A DNA stretch of 64,000 nucleotides from assembly GCF_023159225.1 (NCBI RefSeq), contig NC_063180.1, positions 5,825,297-5,889,296 of the forward strand. Reading direction: 5' to 3'. Positions 11,501 through 22,840 of the stretch are shown here, one piece after another. The position numbers and the translations under genes were made by a program. The notes beneath the pieces are model-generated. The model did no database searches. It was given only the letters and a program-made list of their open reading frames with translations, and was not told the DNA's origin. Source of the DNA: Perognathus longimembris pacificus (Eukaryota; Chordata; Mammalia; Rodentia; Heteromyidae). Each line of letters opens with the position of its first letter. The stretch's first letter is position 1.

Positions 11501-12084
11501 ATTACTGTGTTTACTGTATTTGGTGATGGTTTTAGCTTGTAGTATTGAGGAAGGAATCAGGGCCTTGTCCATGCTAGGCAATACTGTATTATGAGCTATA
11601 TCCAAGCCCTTCACCACCACTTTGCTGTGCTCTTTAACTGCAATGATCAGAGTAGAATTCTTTTCATACAATTCCCAATGGCTTCTGATTCCTCTATGGA
11701 TGCTCTGGTCGTCTCTCAGTCCATTGTTCAAGTGGTCAGTTTGTCTAGTCCTTCCTGAGTCTCTGTGTTCTCTGTACAGTTCCAGTAACTGAGTGCAAAG
11801 AGCAAATAAGAACAAGAAAGACCCTTTCTCTGAAGGATGTAGAAGGTGCTGTGCTTGGGCTGGGCCTGCCCCTGGGCCAACCCCATTTCCATAGGGTTGG
11901 TGTGCACCTTCTCAGGAAGGGAGGGAGAGGCACAGAGGTTCCCCGGCTCATGAAGTGCACGAAAATCTAGAGGACCACAGGGACCTTTCAGAGTCCCTTT
12001 CATTGGGAGTGGGAGGGGGAGGTTTCAGGTGGTGGAAAGAAAGTTCTGGAAAACTCCAGGACACAAGCCATTGGAGCCAGAACT

Positions 12085-12295
12085 GGACTCCAGCGCTAAT
12101 GGGCGTCTTTCATTATCATTACCCCTATTAGTACTTTATTGTATTAGTAATAGCTAATTTACATTTTACTGAAGCATTGGAAACAGATTGCAGATGTTTG
12201 GAAACAGATGTTCCCCTAATGTTAAGGCAAAAGCATGAATATTTATGATGGTTATTGCCTGGATCAAATTACCCTGATTAACCAGGGAGGCAGGC
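12085..12295. promoter_or_regulatory. Candidate conserved non-coding element
   Basis: Repeat-free AT-rich stretch with a run of TAAT/ATTA cores (gctaatgggcg, cattatcattacccc, gtattagtaatagctaat) and a gattaaccaggg end. It is only an enhancer-like composition; conservation is not testable here. Confidence 0.3.
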
Positions 12296-12299
12296 ATGT

Positions 12300-13162
12300 T
12301 CTAACAACTTTGGCCTGCAACCTGGTGAGGGGAGGGAGGGAAGTACTGATGAACACTGGGCACACTTCAATTTTCCTTCATGTGGGAGAAGTATTTTCCA
12401 CCTTTCTGGGGACCTGGGAACAGAGACTGGTTGTTATGGAACCGGTTTAGGGACTTTCCTGCTGTTGCTACTGAATAGCCATGCCAGAATTTTCCATCTG
12501 GAGTTTTTCACAGTCTCCTTGGAGAAGGGCCTGCCAAGTTTGCTGTGACCTAGGAAGGCAGGGTCACTTCCCAGGCTACAAGGGGAAGGTGAGACTCTCT
12601 TCATCCTCTTCCAGGAGCTAGGGAGCCCCCTGAAGCCAATTCACGCCTAGGGTCCCTGAAGGAGGGTGGTGAGGTCTCCAGGGGGCCAGCTGCCAGGCAG
12701 GGGTTTTCTCTCCTGAGACCCATACTGGGGGGCATGCCAGAAACAGGGAGCTCTTTTATTGTCAAGGGAGACCTCATCTTGGGTTGTGATGGTGCTGGCG
12801 TGACTTTGCTGAGTGCATACCAGGTGAAGTGATGCTGTGTTCAGGTCTCTAGGCTTGGCCATCCCCTTGTGTTTCTGTGCTTGCCCACAGCAACTATGGC
12901 TCTTGGGTAGCCTTCCCATCAGGGGCAGAGATGGCTCCCTCCCTCTTCCAACAGAGGGCAGGACTGATAGCCTGTGCCTTGGTGCCGGCCTGGTGAGGCA
13001 GAGTATATTTCATGCTCCAGACTGCGTGGAAGAATAGGGCTGGAGCCCCAGCCTGCCTGAGTTCCCCCTTGCCTGGGTCTCTGCAGGGTGTCTCTGGGGA
13101 ATCTCCTGAGTCAACTCCCTGCTTTAAGCCTGTTTCCTGTTTCTGGGTAGCCCCAAGACATG
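12300..13162. other. Intergenic, no feature recognised
   Basis: Unique-looking, GC-moderate sequence without gene or clear repeat. Confidence 0.4.
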
Positions 13163-13163
13163 G

Positions 13164-13220
<57 letters not shown>
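13164..13220. repeat. (TG)n microsatellite
   Basis: About 28 uninterrupted TG units. Confidence 0.95.
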
Positions 13221-13221
<1 letters not shown>

Positions 13222-13264
13222 CTTCTTGCAAGCTCACATTTCATAATAGTGATAAAGAAAAGAT

Positions 13265-13541
13265 GGGGGGTGGGCTGGTGCTTTTCTATATCCTCATTAG
13301 TTAGGAAGCTGAGACTCTAAGGATTCCAGTTTAAGGACAGCCTGGGCAGAAAACTGTGTCAGACTCTGATCACCAATTAACCACCAAAAAGTCAGAAATG
13401 GAGGTGTGGCTCAAGGTGTAGAGTGCCAACCTAGAGTGGAAAAAGCTAAGCAAGAGTGCCAGGCTCTGAGTTCAAGCCCTTGTACCATCTATCACACACA
13501 CACACACACACACATACACACACACACACACATACACACAT
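13265..13541 (+). mobile_element. B1-dID SINE with (CA)n tail
   Basis: Old copy with a B1-like head, the linker 'caccaattaaccaccaaaaag', a dID half (gtggctcaaggtgtagagtgcc) and 'gagttcaagccc'. The (CA)n run 13492-13541 is its tail. Confidence 0.75.
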
Positions 13542-13546
13542 AATTT

Positions 13547-13696
13547 AAAAGAAGGAGGAAGAGGAGGAGGAGGAGAAGGAGGAGGAAGAAGAGGAGGAGG
13601 AGAAGGAAGGGGAGGGAGAGGAGGAAGAGGAGGGGAGGGGGAGGGGGAGGGAAAGAAGGGGGGAGGAGGAAGGGGGGAGAAGGAGGGGGAGAGGGA
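13547..13696. repeat. 150-nt uninterrupted polypurine tract
   Basis: Every base from 13547 to 13696 is A or G, mostly GGA/GGAAG units. It continues from the tail of the upstream SINE after a 5-base break. Confidence 0.95.
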
Positions 13697-14254
13697 CAGG
13701 ACCTGTGGCACTCCAGGCTTGAGGTCAAGTGTGAAGGGGAATGGGAAAGCAGGTGATTCCATGAGGCTGAGGCAGGTGAAGGGAAGGGTCCTTGTACCTC
13801 ATGCTGCCAGTAACACCCTGTTACTCTCAGGCACCCAGAAAGCTTTGTCCTCCCCAGGGAGATGGCCCTACTTTAGCTCAGCCCTGCCAGGTGGGTGTTC
13901 ATTCCCTTCCAGAAAAATCTCAGAGATGCTGAGATTCACCTAGGAACAGTAACTTTGTCAACTAGTACCAAGTGTCTCCTGGGTGGCAGGGGCTGGTAGG
14001 CACTCAGGAATGTGGCCTCCCATCCTTGCAATTAGATCCAATGTGGAAGAGGTATTAGGCAGTTGGCTCTGCATCTTTATTCACTTGAGTGCAGAATCCC
14101 TGCAGATACATGGATCTGCAGAGGAAGTGTGGAGACAACCTGTGGACTTGCTCCCATGGTCTTCCATCTCTGGTACTGTCCACATCACATAAACTTGTCT
14201 ATGTGGGAATACTGACAGGAAAAATAGTCTCCACATGATTAGTAGAAATGTTTT

Positions 14255-14494
14255 CCACTTTGCTTATTTTTATTTTTTATTTTTTGCCAGTCCTGGGCCT
14301 TGGCCTCAGGGCCTGAGCACTGTCCATGACTTCTTTTTGCTCAAGGCTAGCACTCTGCCACTTGAGCCACAGTGCCACTTCTGGCTGTTTGCTATATAGG
14401 TGGTGCCGGGGAATCGAACCCAGGAATTCATGTATATGAGGCAAGCACTCTTGCCACTAGGCCATATCCCCAGCCCTCCACCTTGCTTATTTTT
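14255..14494 (-). mobile_element. Dimeric ID SINE with target-site duplication
   Basis: Antisense of two ID-like halves: gccagtcctgggccttgg..., ...gccacttgagccacagtgcc..., ending ...ccatatccccagccc. It is flanked by ccactttgcttattttt and ccaccttgcttattttt (one mismatch). The T-rich run next to the left copy is its poly(A). Confidence 0.85.
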
Positions 14495-14496
14495 TA

Positions 14497-14710
14497 ACTG
14501 GTACAAAGCCATAAACTTAGGGCCTCACCTTTGCTCGGCTTTCTTGCTCACAGATGGTTCTCCACCACTTGAGCCATTTTTTTTTGCTAGTTAATTAGAG
14601 GTAGAGTCTTGTGGACTTGTCTGCCCAAATTGGCTTTGCATTCTGATCCTCCTGATCTCACCCTCTTGAGTGGCTAGGACTACAAGTGTGAGCCACTGGT
14701 GCTGGGCCTT
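14497..14710 (-). mobile_element. B1-dID SINE
   Basis: Antisense of the standard dimer: ccacttgagcca, ttgctagttaattagag, then ctcttgagtggctaggactacaagtgtgagccactggtgctggg. Confidence 0.75.
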
Positions 14711-14768
14711 CCAAATATTTCTGATCTATGCTTGGCTGAATCTGAGGATGTGAAAGCCATATGTTTGA

Positions 14769-14770
<2 letters not shown>

Positions 14771-14814
<44 letters not shown>
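14771..14814. repeat. (TG)n microsatellite
   Basis: About 22 TG units, not joined to a SINE tail. Confidence 0.95.
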
Positions 14815-14817
<3 letters not shown>

Positions 14818-15696
14818 ACATGGATGTGTACACTAAGCATATCCTGCCAAGCTGTGATAACATCTCAATCCTGAAACACAGGCCTACTTGGAGGCCGCTG
14901 TGGGGAATGGGAATGGCCAGAGGAAGAGATGATCTGGCTGAGAGAGTGAAAGGGTGCCCACACACCCATGTGCAATAAGCAAAACAGACCTCCAGAAGAT
15001 GGACCACAAGTGTGGGGGACCCAGGGTATTCTGGGAAATTCCAGGACAGCCGACTGGAAGGAGGGCTGGATGTGCAGGGGGAAGAGGTGAGGGGTCAGGG
15101 GGCACATGTCAGGAGTCAGATGACTCATGGTTCTGTATTCATGCTGAGAATCACAAGAAGCCCTCAGATGGGGCTTCTTGAGCTAGAATTGGCTGGGGTG
15201 TGAGCTCGGGGACTATGTTTCTGAGAACAAGTGTGTGGGGACAGGACCTTGGACAGCAAGGGAAGTCTGAGAATGCCTCCTGCCTACCCAGTCCTGTTGG
15301 CACACCATACCTGGATTCAGCACCACCCTCCCTGGGACTCTGAGCAAAAATCAACAGAGGGAAGGCCCCCAGGGTGCCTGAAATAGCAGTATTCAAACCT
15401 GAGTTCCAGAAACAAGCTGAGAGCATACACTTGTGATGAGTGACCACGTCAGGCATTTACTGTTGGTCTGGGACCCAGACCAAGGCTGACCTAGTCCCAG
15501 GGAGGCAGCGCCCACCTGAAGCCCCCTTGGAATCAAGCCCTGCACTGTAGCCCTGGTACAGCAGCTCCTCAGGGAAGGCAGTTCTTACACTGGTGTGCCA
15601 CACTGGGCTGACCTGAGCCACAGAGCTGTGGATGATGTGTGTATACATGAAGAGATTTATGACGAGGGACTGACGCAGTTGTGGGGCTGGAGTCCA

Positions 15697-15723
15697 GGGC
15701 AGGCAGGCAGGCAGGCAGGCAGG
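15697..15723. repeat. (GGCA)n short tandem repeat
   Basis: About six GGCA units. Confidence 0.9.
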
Positions 15724-15914
15724 ATGGAGAGATCCAAGGAAACTGAAATTATAAATACCATATTGTGGGAGATTTGCCATGACAACATCAGATCATGCCA
15801 GCAGCCGCCTCCTCCCTCTGTGCCTTAAAATTCTTCCAAGTTATTCTTCTACACCTGGGAAAATAGAAGCTGATCAGAGTTTGTCTGGGAGGATACTGCC
15901 ACCTCAGCTATGGG

Positions 15915-16285
15915 AAAGCTTCCTTTCCTTTCTATCTCCTTCCTTCTCTCCCTTCCTTCCTTCCTTCCTTCCTTCCTTCCTTCCTTCCTTCCTTCCTTCC
16001 TTCCTTCCTTCCTTCCTTCCTTCTCTCCTTATTTCCCTCCTTCCCTTTCCTTTCTCTCTCTCTTTTCTTTATCTGTCTCTCTATCATACTTTCTTGTGGT
16101 GTGTGAACTCAGGGACTGGGTACTTAGCTTTATTTTTGCTCAAGGCTGGCTCTCTACCATTTGAGGCACAGCTCCATCTCCAGATTTTTGCTGGTTACTT
16201 GGAGATTAATCTCATGGACTTCCTGAACCAGGATCCTCAGATCTCAACCTCCTGAGCAGCTAGGATTATAGGCATGAGCCATGGA
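15915..16285 (-). mobile_element. B1-dID SINE with (CCTT)n tail
   Basis: The CCTT/CTTT-rich run (main block about 15950-16022, ragged to 16080) is the tail. The SINE body (ctcaaggctggctctctaccatttgag ... taggattataggcatgagcc) follows. Confidence 0.78.
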
Positions 16286-16831
16286 AAACCCCTTTTGACT
16301 GTTTGGAGTAAACAGTCCTTCCGTTTAGGAGGCAAGTGAAGGCTTTGGTGGATGGTTTCTTTCACACACTTAAAGACCGTTGGTCAAACCATCCTACATT
16401 GGCTCCTGAGTGTGGGAGAGGAGCCTGCTTTTAGAAGTGGTAGCAGTAACTTGCTAAGTGGCTTAATGCTCAGCTTTCCACTCTTTGCTTTAAAATGCAA
16501 GCACTCTGTTGGTTGACTATGAAGTTTGAGGACTGGGTTCAGGAATTTCATGTCACATGGTTACTAAGTAGCCAGGCAAATAGGATAACTTGTACCCAGT
16601 CATTTGTGTTAAAGCTGGAAGATACAGCTAGCTACTCAAGCTACACTAGCGAGGGAAGGCTGCATGTTGATAACTGTGCAAACAGAGCTTCATGTCCTGC
16701 CTATTTGTCCACCTTCTGTAGCTGTTTGTCTAGTGAACTTTATATTTTCCTAGTGGGTGAGTCTCTGAAATGCAAATATAAGTGGAGTGTATCTGAAACA
16801 AGACCAGCAGCTCTGCAAACAGTCATTGGTG

Positions 16832-17078
16832 TGTGTGGGGGTGGTGTGGTGTGCCAGTCCTTGGGCTTAAACTCAACCTGGGCACTCTCCCTTAGCTTTT
16901 TCACTCTAGGATGATGCTCTACTACTTACAACGTAGATTTGCTTCTGGATTTGGGGAATTAATTAGAGATAAGAATCTCATGGACTTTATCCTGCCTCGG
17001 ATGGCTTGGAACCATGATCCTCAGATCTCAGCCTCCTGAGTAGGGAGAGTACAGGCACGAGCCACTGGTGCCTGCCCC
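16832..17078 (-). mobile_element. B1-dID SINE, diverged
   Basis: Antisense dimer with a decayed dID half and a clear B1 half (catgatcctcagatctcagcctcctgagtag, caggcacgagccactggtgcctg). Confidence 0.72.
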
Positions 17079-17330
17079 ATTAAGTGCTTTTTACAGGTCA
17101 TCATGACTTTCAGATTTGGGAATTGTGAATACAACTACTTTCTAAAAATTTCTTTGAGGCCCACATCCTTCTTTGCAGGATTTTGCTGGTCCTTGAGAGA
17201 CTTGGACAGAATGGTAAACTTGGGTTCCTCACCAGAGCTGACGAAGTGGCACTATGCCTTCTTGATTTATTCTGAATGTTCTCAACCTCTGTCTTACCTA
17301 GTCTACTTAAGTGCTGGGTTTTCTATATGT

Positions 17331-17334
<4 letters not shown>

Positions 17335-17381
<47 letters not shown>

Positions 17382-17732
17382 ATGCGTGCTAGTCCTGAGA
17401 CTAAACTCTGAACTCAGGGCCTGGGTGCTGTCCCTAGGTATTTTTGCTCAAGATTAGTGTCCTACCACTTGAGACACAGCCTTACTTGCAGGCTTTTGTA
17501 GTTTTTTTTTTTTCCCCAGAGCTGAGGACCAAACTCGGGACCTTGTGCTTGCCAGGCAGGTGCTCTTCGGCTGAGCCAGATCCCTAGCCCCACTTGCAGC
17601 CTTTTGTTAGTTAATTAGAGATAAGAGTCTGTCTCATAGCCTTTCCTGCCAGGGATGGCTTCAAACTGCAATTCTCAGTTTTTGCCTCCAGAGTATTTGG
17701 GATTAGAGGCATGAGCCACTAGTGCTAGCTTC
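17335..17732 (-). mobile_element. B1-dID SINE with (TG)n tail, split by an ID insert
   Basis: The (TG)n run 17335-17380 is the tail. dID and B1 halves are clear on either side of an inserted ID monomer at 17504-17591. Confidence 0.8.
17504..17591 (-). mobile_element. ID SINE monomer nested in a B1-dID
   Basis: Antisense of a classical ID element (tRNA-Ala-like, with poly(A) read as poly(T)). Near-identical duplications acttgcaggcttttgtagtt (17484-17503) and acttgcagccttttgttagtt (17592-17612) bracket it. Confidence 0.82.
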
Positions 17733-18003
17733 TATGCTTTTTGTTTCATGGTGGTGATGATGTCATTATTTTAAATGTCCCCCAAACTTAAGTGGCAGGG
17801 TTGGTGGGTGTACCTAACTAGGTGAAGGTTGTGGTGTGCCTTATAGAGAAAACTCATAGGTAGACAAGCCACCTGGCACTGCTGCTATCATAGCCCAACA
17901 GGGCCAAGAAGGGAGGAGGCTGGTAGTCCTGCACTTAGGAAGTACCATCCTTATAGGAAGAAGAGAGCCATACAAAGTGACAGGGAAGGCCAGGGACACT
18001 GTG

Positions 18004-18218
18004 GGGCACTGGTGGCTCACTACTGTAATCCTAGCTACTAAGGGGGCTGAGATTTGAGAATCCTGGCTCAAAGCCAGCCCAGTGAGAAAAGTCTGTAAGA
18101 CCATTATTTCTAGCTAACCAGCAAAAAGCCAGAAGTGGAGCTGTGGCTCAAGTGGTAGAGTGCCAGTCTAGAGCAAAAAAGCTAAGAGGACTGTGCCCCG
18201 GCCCTGAATTCAAGCTTC

Positions 18219-18271
<53 letters not shown>
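18004..18271 (+). mobile_element. B1-dID SINE, nearly full length, (CA)n tail
   Basis: The clearest plus-strand copy: gcactggtggctcac, gtaatcctagctac, gctaaccagcaaaaagccagaag, gctgtggctcaagtggtagagtgcc, then (CA)n 18222-18271. Confidence 0.88.
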
Positions 18272-18273
<2 letters not shown>

Positions 18274-18940
18274 CAGAAACAGAAGCAGAGACTAGAGTGG
18301 GGTGGCACAGGACAAAGGTAGTGAGAAGCCACCAGATGCTGAGGTATGGGGGACAGTTCTTTCTATAGTCTCCAGAGGAAACATGTTCTTGGTTTGGGAC
18401 TCACAACTTGCTGATTAGGCAGAAAAGAAATAGTTGTTGTCTTAAGCCACCCATAGTGTGGATACTGTTATGCCTGCCCAAGGACAGAGTACAGCCACCA
18501 TGGAAGAAACCACCACCATGCCGTGCATAACATTGCCATGGAAACAAGTGGACTCTCCATGCAGGACTAGCCCTCAGCTCACACCAGCTGGTCTGGATCA
18601 TCTCTGTTAAAGAAATTAATGGATAGCCCAGTGCTGTTTCTGCCAAAATGGAGTTGAGAGTCTCTTCCTTATGGCTGAAAGCAGCCTCAGGGGCACTTAC
18701 TTTTCACAGTACTGTCATTAGGAAGTTGCTAGAAACAAGTTCATAAGGCAAATGCAGAACTGCACATGGGAAAGTCACATGGCCAGTGTAGCCTTGGACA
18801 CAGCATGGACACCCTCTGAGTCCTCCTCTGCCCAGGCCCTGACCTGGTGCAAAATCCACTTTCTACCCATGGTGAGAATCTTGGGTGCATAGAGCTTTTC
18901 TGGAATCCAGTTATTTTTTCTTTTCATTCTTTTTCTGTTT
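18272..18940. other. Intergenic, no feature recognised
   Basis: Unique-looking sequence with no supported gene or repeat. Confidence 0.4.
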
Positions 18941-18949
18941 TTCTTTTTT

Positions 18950-19062
18950 TGGGGGAAGGGAGGAATGCTTTTTGAGATAGGTTCTCTCTACAAAGCCCAT
19001 GTTGATTTTCCTTCCTCAGCCTCTGAGTGCTGGGATTATAAATACACACTACCATGCCCAGC
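18950..19062 (-). mobile_element. B1-like SINE monomer
   Basis: Antisense B1 pattern: tttgagataggttctctctacaaagccc ... cctcagcctctgagtgctgggattataaa ... accatgcccagc. Confidence 0.75.
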
Positions 19063-19424
19063 ATTGGCATCTAGCATTAAGTAGCTGATACCATGAGAAG
19101 TGGAAGGGGAGTTTTGTGGTTCAATATTAAAACTAGCAATCATGCCTGTCTTTAGAACTGGCAAAAGTGCTGGATTTAGGTGAGCCTGAAGAACACTGGG
19201 TTTCAGATCTCTCAATCCCATGTCTCCTTCCTCTTCCCCTGTGCTACCGTTTAGATGGTAAGTGTTCATGAAGGCTTTTACACAAAAGACTTGGTTGTTG
19301 GTATATGGTGCTATATTGGCAGATGGTAGAGTCTTTAGAGATGGGCCTAGTGGGAGGAAGATAGATCATTGCAGATGTGTTCTTGAAGGTAATATTGGAA
19401 TCTCAACTCACTATTTTTTATTCT

Positions 19425-19600
19425 AAATTTAACTCCGTTTTAAAAATTTTAAATTTAAATTTAATTTTGTTGTAAAGGTGATGTACAGAGGGGTTACAGT
19501 TACCTAAGTAAGGTAATGAGTACATTTCTTATAACATTATTGCCCCTTCCTCATTTTTCTCCCGCTTCCCCCACCACCTCTCCCAGCCAAGTTGTAAAAT
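19425..19600 (-). mobile_element. L1 3' end fragment
   Basis: Antisense of an L1 3' UTR and tail: gatgtacagaggggttacagttac ... gagtacatttcttataac. It aligns by eye with the 3' UTR of the big L1 at about 410-500. Confidence 0.62.
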
Positions 19601-19681
19601 TCATTTCCAACCTAGTGTTGTGTGAGTATCACTGTTGCACTGGTTTACTCTTTGTCTTTTGACTCACCATTTTTCAACTCA

Positions 19682-19729
19682 CCCTTCCTTCCTTCCTTCC
19701 TTCCTTCCTTCCTTCCTTCCTTTCTTTTT

Positions 19730-19820
<91 letters not shown>

Positions 19821-19851
19821 CTCTCTCTCCTCTCTCTCTCTCTTTCTTTCT
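19682..19851. repeat. 170-nt uninterrupted polypyrimidine tract
   Basis: (CCTT)n then (CTTT)n then (CT)n, with no purine from 19682 to 19851. Confidence 0.95.
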
Positions 19852-20029
19852 GTTTCCTAGCTGCTGTGAGGTGAATACTTTGCTCTATCATGAACTATCA
19901 TGTATTTTATGTCACCAACAGACCAAGAACTGAAACTTCAGAAAATGTAAAAGCAAACAAACCTTTCCTTCTTATGAGTTATTTATCTCAGCCATTTAGT
20001 CACGGTCATGGACAGCTGACACATCCCAG

Positions 20030-21090
20030 CGGAGCCTAGGGTCCCCGGTGGGTCTGAGTTCTGGGAAATGATGGTTTCATTTGACAGAGGGTGTCTAGGA
20101 GGTCTCAGTGTCTACACAGAGTTTCCAGGGCCCCCATGGTTCTGTCTATGCCTCTACTTTTCAGACTCCTATAGGTGGTACATCCTGGATCCATCTAGAA
20201 TTTTCTCTTCAGCATTTATAAACAATCTTTAGCAGGAGTCTCAATGTGTGTGGTCATCTTTGCATGTTGATTTTTAGATGGTGTCTCTACAAAGCAGCTT
20301 AGTGGGTAAGCAATCCCCCTGCTCAGCCTTGATAATCGCTTGAAGAGAGTCCCCCCACCCGGGAGACAGAGCAGGAGCCCAGATCAATTGCAGGTGGAAA
20401 CTTTTCTTGCTGATTATTGTGAAAATACCCAGTGCCTCATCCATGGAGACCCAGAACTGTGTAAAACACACAAAGGAGACCCGTTTCCTCTTTCCTCCAC
20501 AGGCCAACCAGTCTGAAATAGTTACACAACACTAGGAGCAAGAGAGTTGTCGAGAAGGAAGGCAAAGCCACTTGGATTCTAGGTTTGGAAAAAAATTCGC
20601 ACAATTAAGCATTTGCATGTGACCCTTTGAGGCTATGTCTGAGCTGAGTTTTACACAGACATCTTTTTTGAAGTACACAGAATGTAATTAAGAGATTGGA
20701 AAGTCTGGAGAATTTTTTCAAAAATTGCTCTTAGATAAAAGGTTATATAAAGTGGCCTGGAGTGTTTGGGAAGGGCATGAGAGGGGTTCATTTTGATTCT
20801 GCTGCTGATTAACTGCATAACCTTGGGCAGGCTAATTACTGCTGAAGAATGCAGATCATCACCTGTAAAATCATAGTAATAATTTCAGGACCTTGATTAT
20901 GATGGAAATTTCAGGGGATTATTAGGGAATATCACTTTTCCTGAGGGGCTGGTCCTCACAGAAGGCCTGAGTGTGAGAGGTTTTCTTTTTTTTAAAATTT
21001 TTCCATATTTGTAACTGGAAGTCTCCTTGGGTCTAGCCTTGTATTTTTATCCACTCTTTTTGTTCTAGATATAAACCAAACTGTAGGAAC
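20030..21090. other. Intergenic, no gene recognised
   Basis: Unique-looking and AT-rich towards 20560-20960, without repeats I can name. Part of it could be conserved non-coding sequence, but the signal is weaker than at 24515-24860. Confidence 0.35.
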
Positions 21091-21105
21091 TCCATACAAG
21101 AAGTT

Positions 21106-21190
21106 GTTGGGCTGCAATTGTGGCTCAGGGGTAGAGCCACTGCCTGGCCTGTATAAGGCCCTGGGTATCACTCCTAGCACTAGCAAAACA
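21106..21190 (+). mobile_element. ID-type SINE
   Basis: tRNA-like ID unit: gttgggctgcaattgtggct, caggggtagagccactgcctgg, aaggccctgggtatc, then an A-rich end. Confidence 0.7.
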
Positions 21191-21289
21191 TGTTGTCAAT
21201 TTCCAAGTTAGAAAAAGACTTCAGAAATACTTTCATGGTATGACTGTAATAGAAATTTCTTAAAATAAGATGTACAAGTGACCTAAATG

Positions 21290-21960
21290 CATTAAACAGA
21301 TGGCCAATAGCACTGAGTATCAGAGAAATGCAAATCAAAACCACCATGAGCTATCATCCTTCCCAGTGATATTAAAAGGACCCTAATCAACAAATGCTCA
21401 GAAGGATGTGGAGAAATGGGGGCACTTATTCACTGCTGGTGGGGCTGTAAATGAGTGTGACCACTGTAGAGAAGAGTGTGGAGATTCCTTAAACAACTAA
21501 AAGTACATCAATCCAAAGGTGCAGTGATCCTGTTCATGAATATGTATCTGTAGGAAGTGGACTCACCTATGAACAGGCATCTGCACTTTGGTATTTGTCA
21601 CAGCATTATCCACAAGAGCCAAGATATGTGTCAACCTAGGTGTTCATAGAGTAATGAATAGATAAGGAAAATATGCTAAATGTACTCCATGAACTACTAT
21701 TCGGCCATAAAGGATGAGGAATTTTGTCATTTGCAGCAACACAAATGGAGATGGAGGACATTATGTTAAGTAAAATAAGTCACACACAGAAAGACAAATA
21801 CCACATACTCTCACTTATATGTGGGAGCTAAAGTCAGTATCAAAGGAGTAGAGGATGGAATAGTGAGTACTGGAGCCTGGGAAGGCAGAGGGGAAGAGGG
21901 ACTGGAAAGAGGATGGCCAAGAGGTGCACGGGTGCAGTTGGATAGGAGAAATGATTTATA
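21290..21960 (+). mobile_element. Old L1, 3' part of ORF2 and 3' UTR
   Basis: Decayed but recognisable L1 landmarks in order: agagaaatgcaaatcaaaaccaccatgag, actgctggtggg, cacaagagccaagatatg, tactattcggccataaa, agcaacacaaatggagatgg, tctcacttatatgtgg. No long frame survives. Confidence 0.85.
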
Positions 21961-21984
21961 ATATTCTGAGCTCAGGGAAACTAT

Positions 21985-22075
21985 AGTTGAAGCCTGGAAG
22001 CATAACTCACGTGGTAGAGTGCCTGCCCAGCAAACCTGAAGCCCTGAATCCAATACTTAATACTGATAAAAAGAA
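21985..22075 (+). mobile_element. ID-type SINE, diverged
   Basis: gcctggaagcataactcacg, tggtagagtgcctgcccagc, then gaagccctgaatccaatac and an A-rich tail. Confidence 0.65.
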
Positions 22076-22097
22076 AATTATTCTAGACAACAATTAA

Positions 22098-22131
<34 letters not shown>

Positions 22132-22345
22132 GTGTGTGTGCCAGTTGTGGGGCTTGAACACAACTCATGGATGTTGTCCCTGCGTTTTAGTGCTCTACCA
22201 CTTTGAGCCACAGATCTCTTTTCAGCTGTTTTTGGTAGTTAGTTGGAGGTAAGAGTCTCATTGCCCGGTTGGCTTTGAGCTGTGATCCTCAGAGCTCAGC
22301 TTCCTGAGTGAAGGAGTAAAGGCGAGAGCCATTGGTACCTGGCTA
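22098..22345 (-). mobile_element. B1-dID SINE with (TG)n tail
   Basis: The (TG)n run (about 22098-22140, one GC break) is the tail. The antisense dID and B1 halves follow. Confidence 0.78.
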
Positions 22346-22542
22346 ATTGGCTCTTTCAAAGTAGCTAACAAAGAAGACTTTATTCCAAACTTAAAGAAAT
22401 GATACATGATTGAACTGACAGAGCTGCCAATGACACTGATCTGATTATTACATGCACATATACTTGGATCAAAATGCCACACTGTCCCCCATAAATATGT
22501 ACCATGACTATATGCCAATGGAAAAACTATTTTACTAAAAAA

Positions 22543-22840
22543 TACCTGGTTGCTAGCAGCTCACATCTGGAATCCTAGCTTTGCAAGAGGCTGAGATTGA
22601 GGAATGCAATTTGAGACTAGCCTGGCCTTCAAAATACCTAGTGAAAAGTTGGGCTGGAGGTGCGGCTCAAGGGGTAGAGAGCCAGTGGAACAGGCAAACT
22701 GAACAAGTGTGAAGCTCTGAGTTCTAAGTACCTCCAAAAGAGGAAAAAGGAAGGAAGGAAGGAAGGGAGGGAAGGAGGGAGAGAGGAAAGAAGGAAGGAA
22801 GGAAGGAAGGAAGGAAGGAAGGAAGGAAGGAAGGAAGAAG
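22543..22840 (+). mobile_element. B1-dID SINE with (GGAA)n tail
   Basis: Head ttgctagcagctcacatctggaatcc, dID half gctggaggtgcggctcaaggggtagag, and a purine tail of GGAA/GAAG units from about 22738. Confidence 0.75.

Larger units (their letters stand above)
19257..20025 (+). mobile_element. MaLR-like LTR, split
   Basis: The left part (19257-19424) follows the MaLR-type pattern (gatggtagagtctttagagatgggcctagtgggaggaag). The right part (19852-20025) has ctgctgtgaggtgaatac ... ctgaaacttcagaaa ... aacaaacctttccttctt ... cagctgacaca. An L1 3' end and a long pyrimidine run lie between. The family is from memory of the pattern, so the class is uncertain. Confidence 0.5.

Noticed and set aside
13012..13221. 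Frames ending in (CV)n or (HT)n repeats here and at other TG/CA runs
   Set aside because: They are microsatellites read in frame, not proteins.
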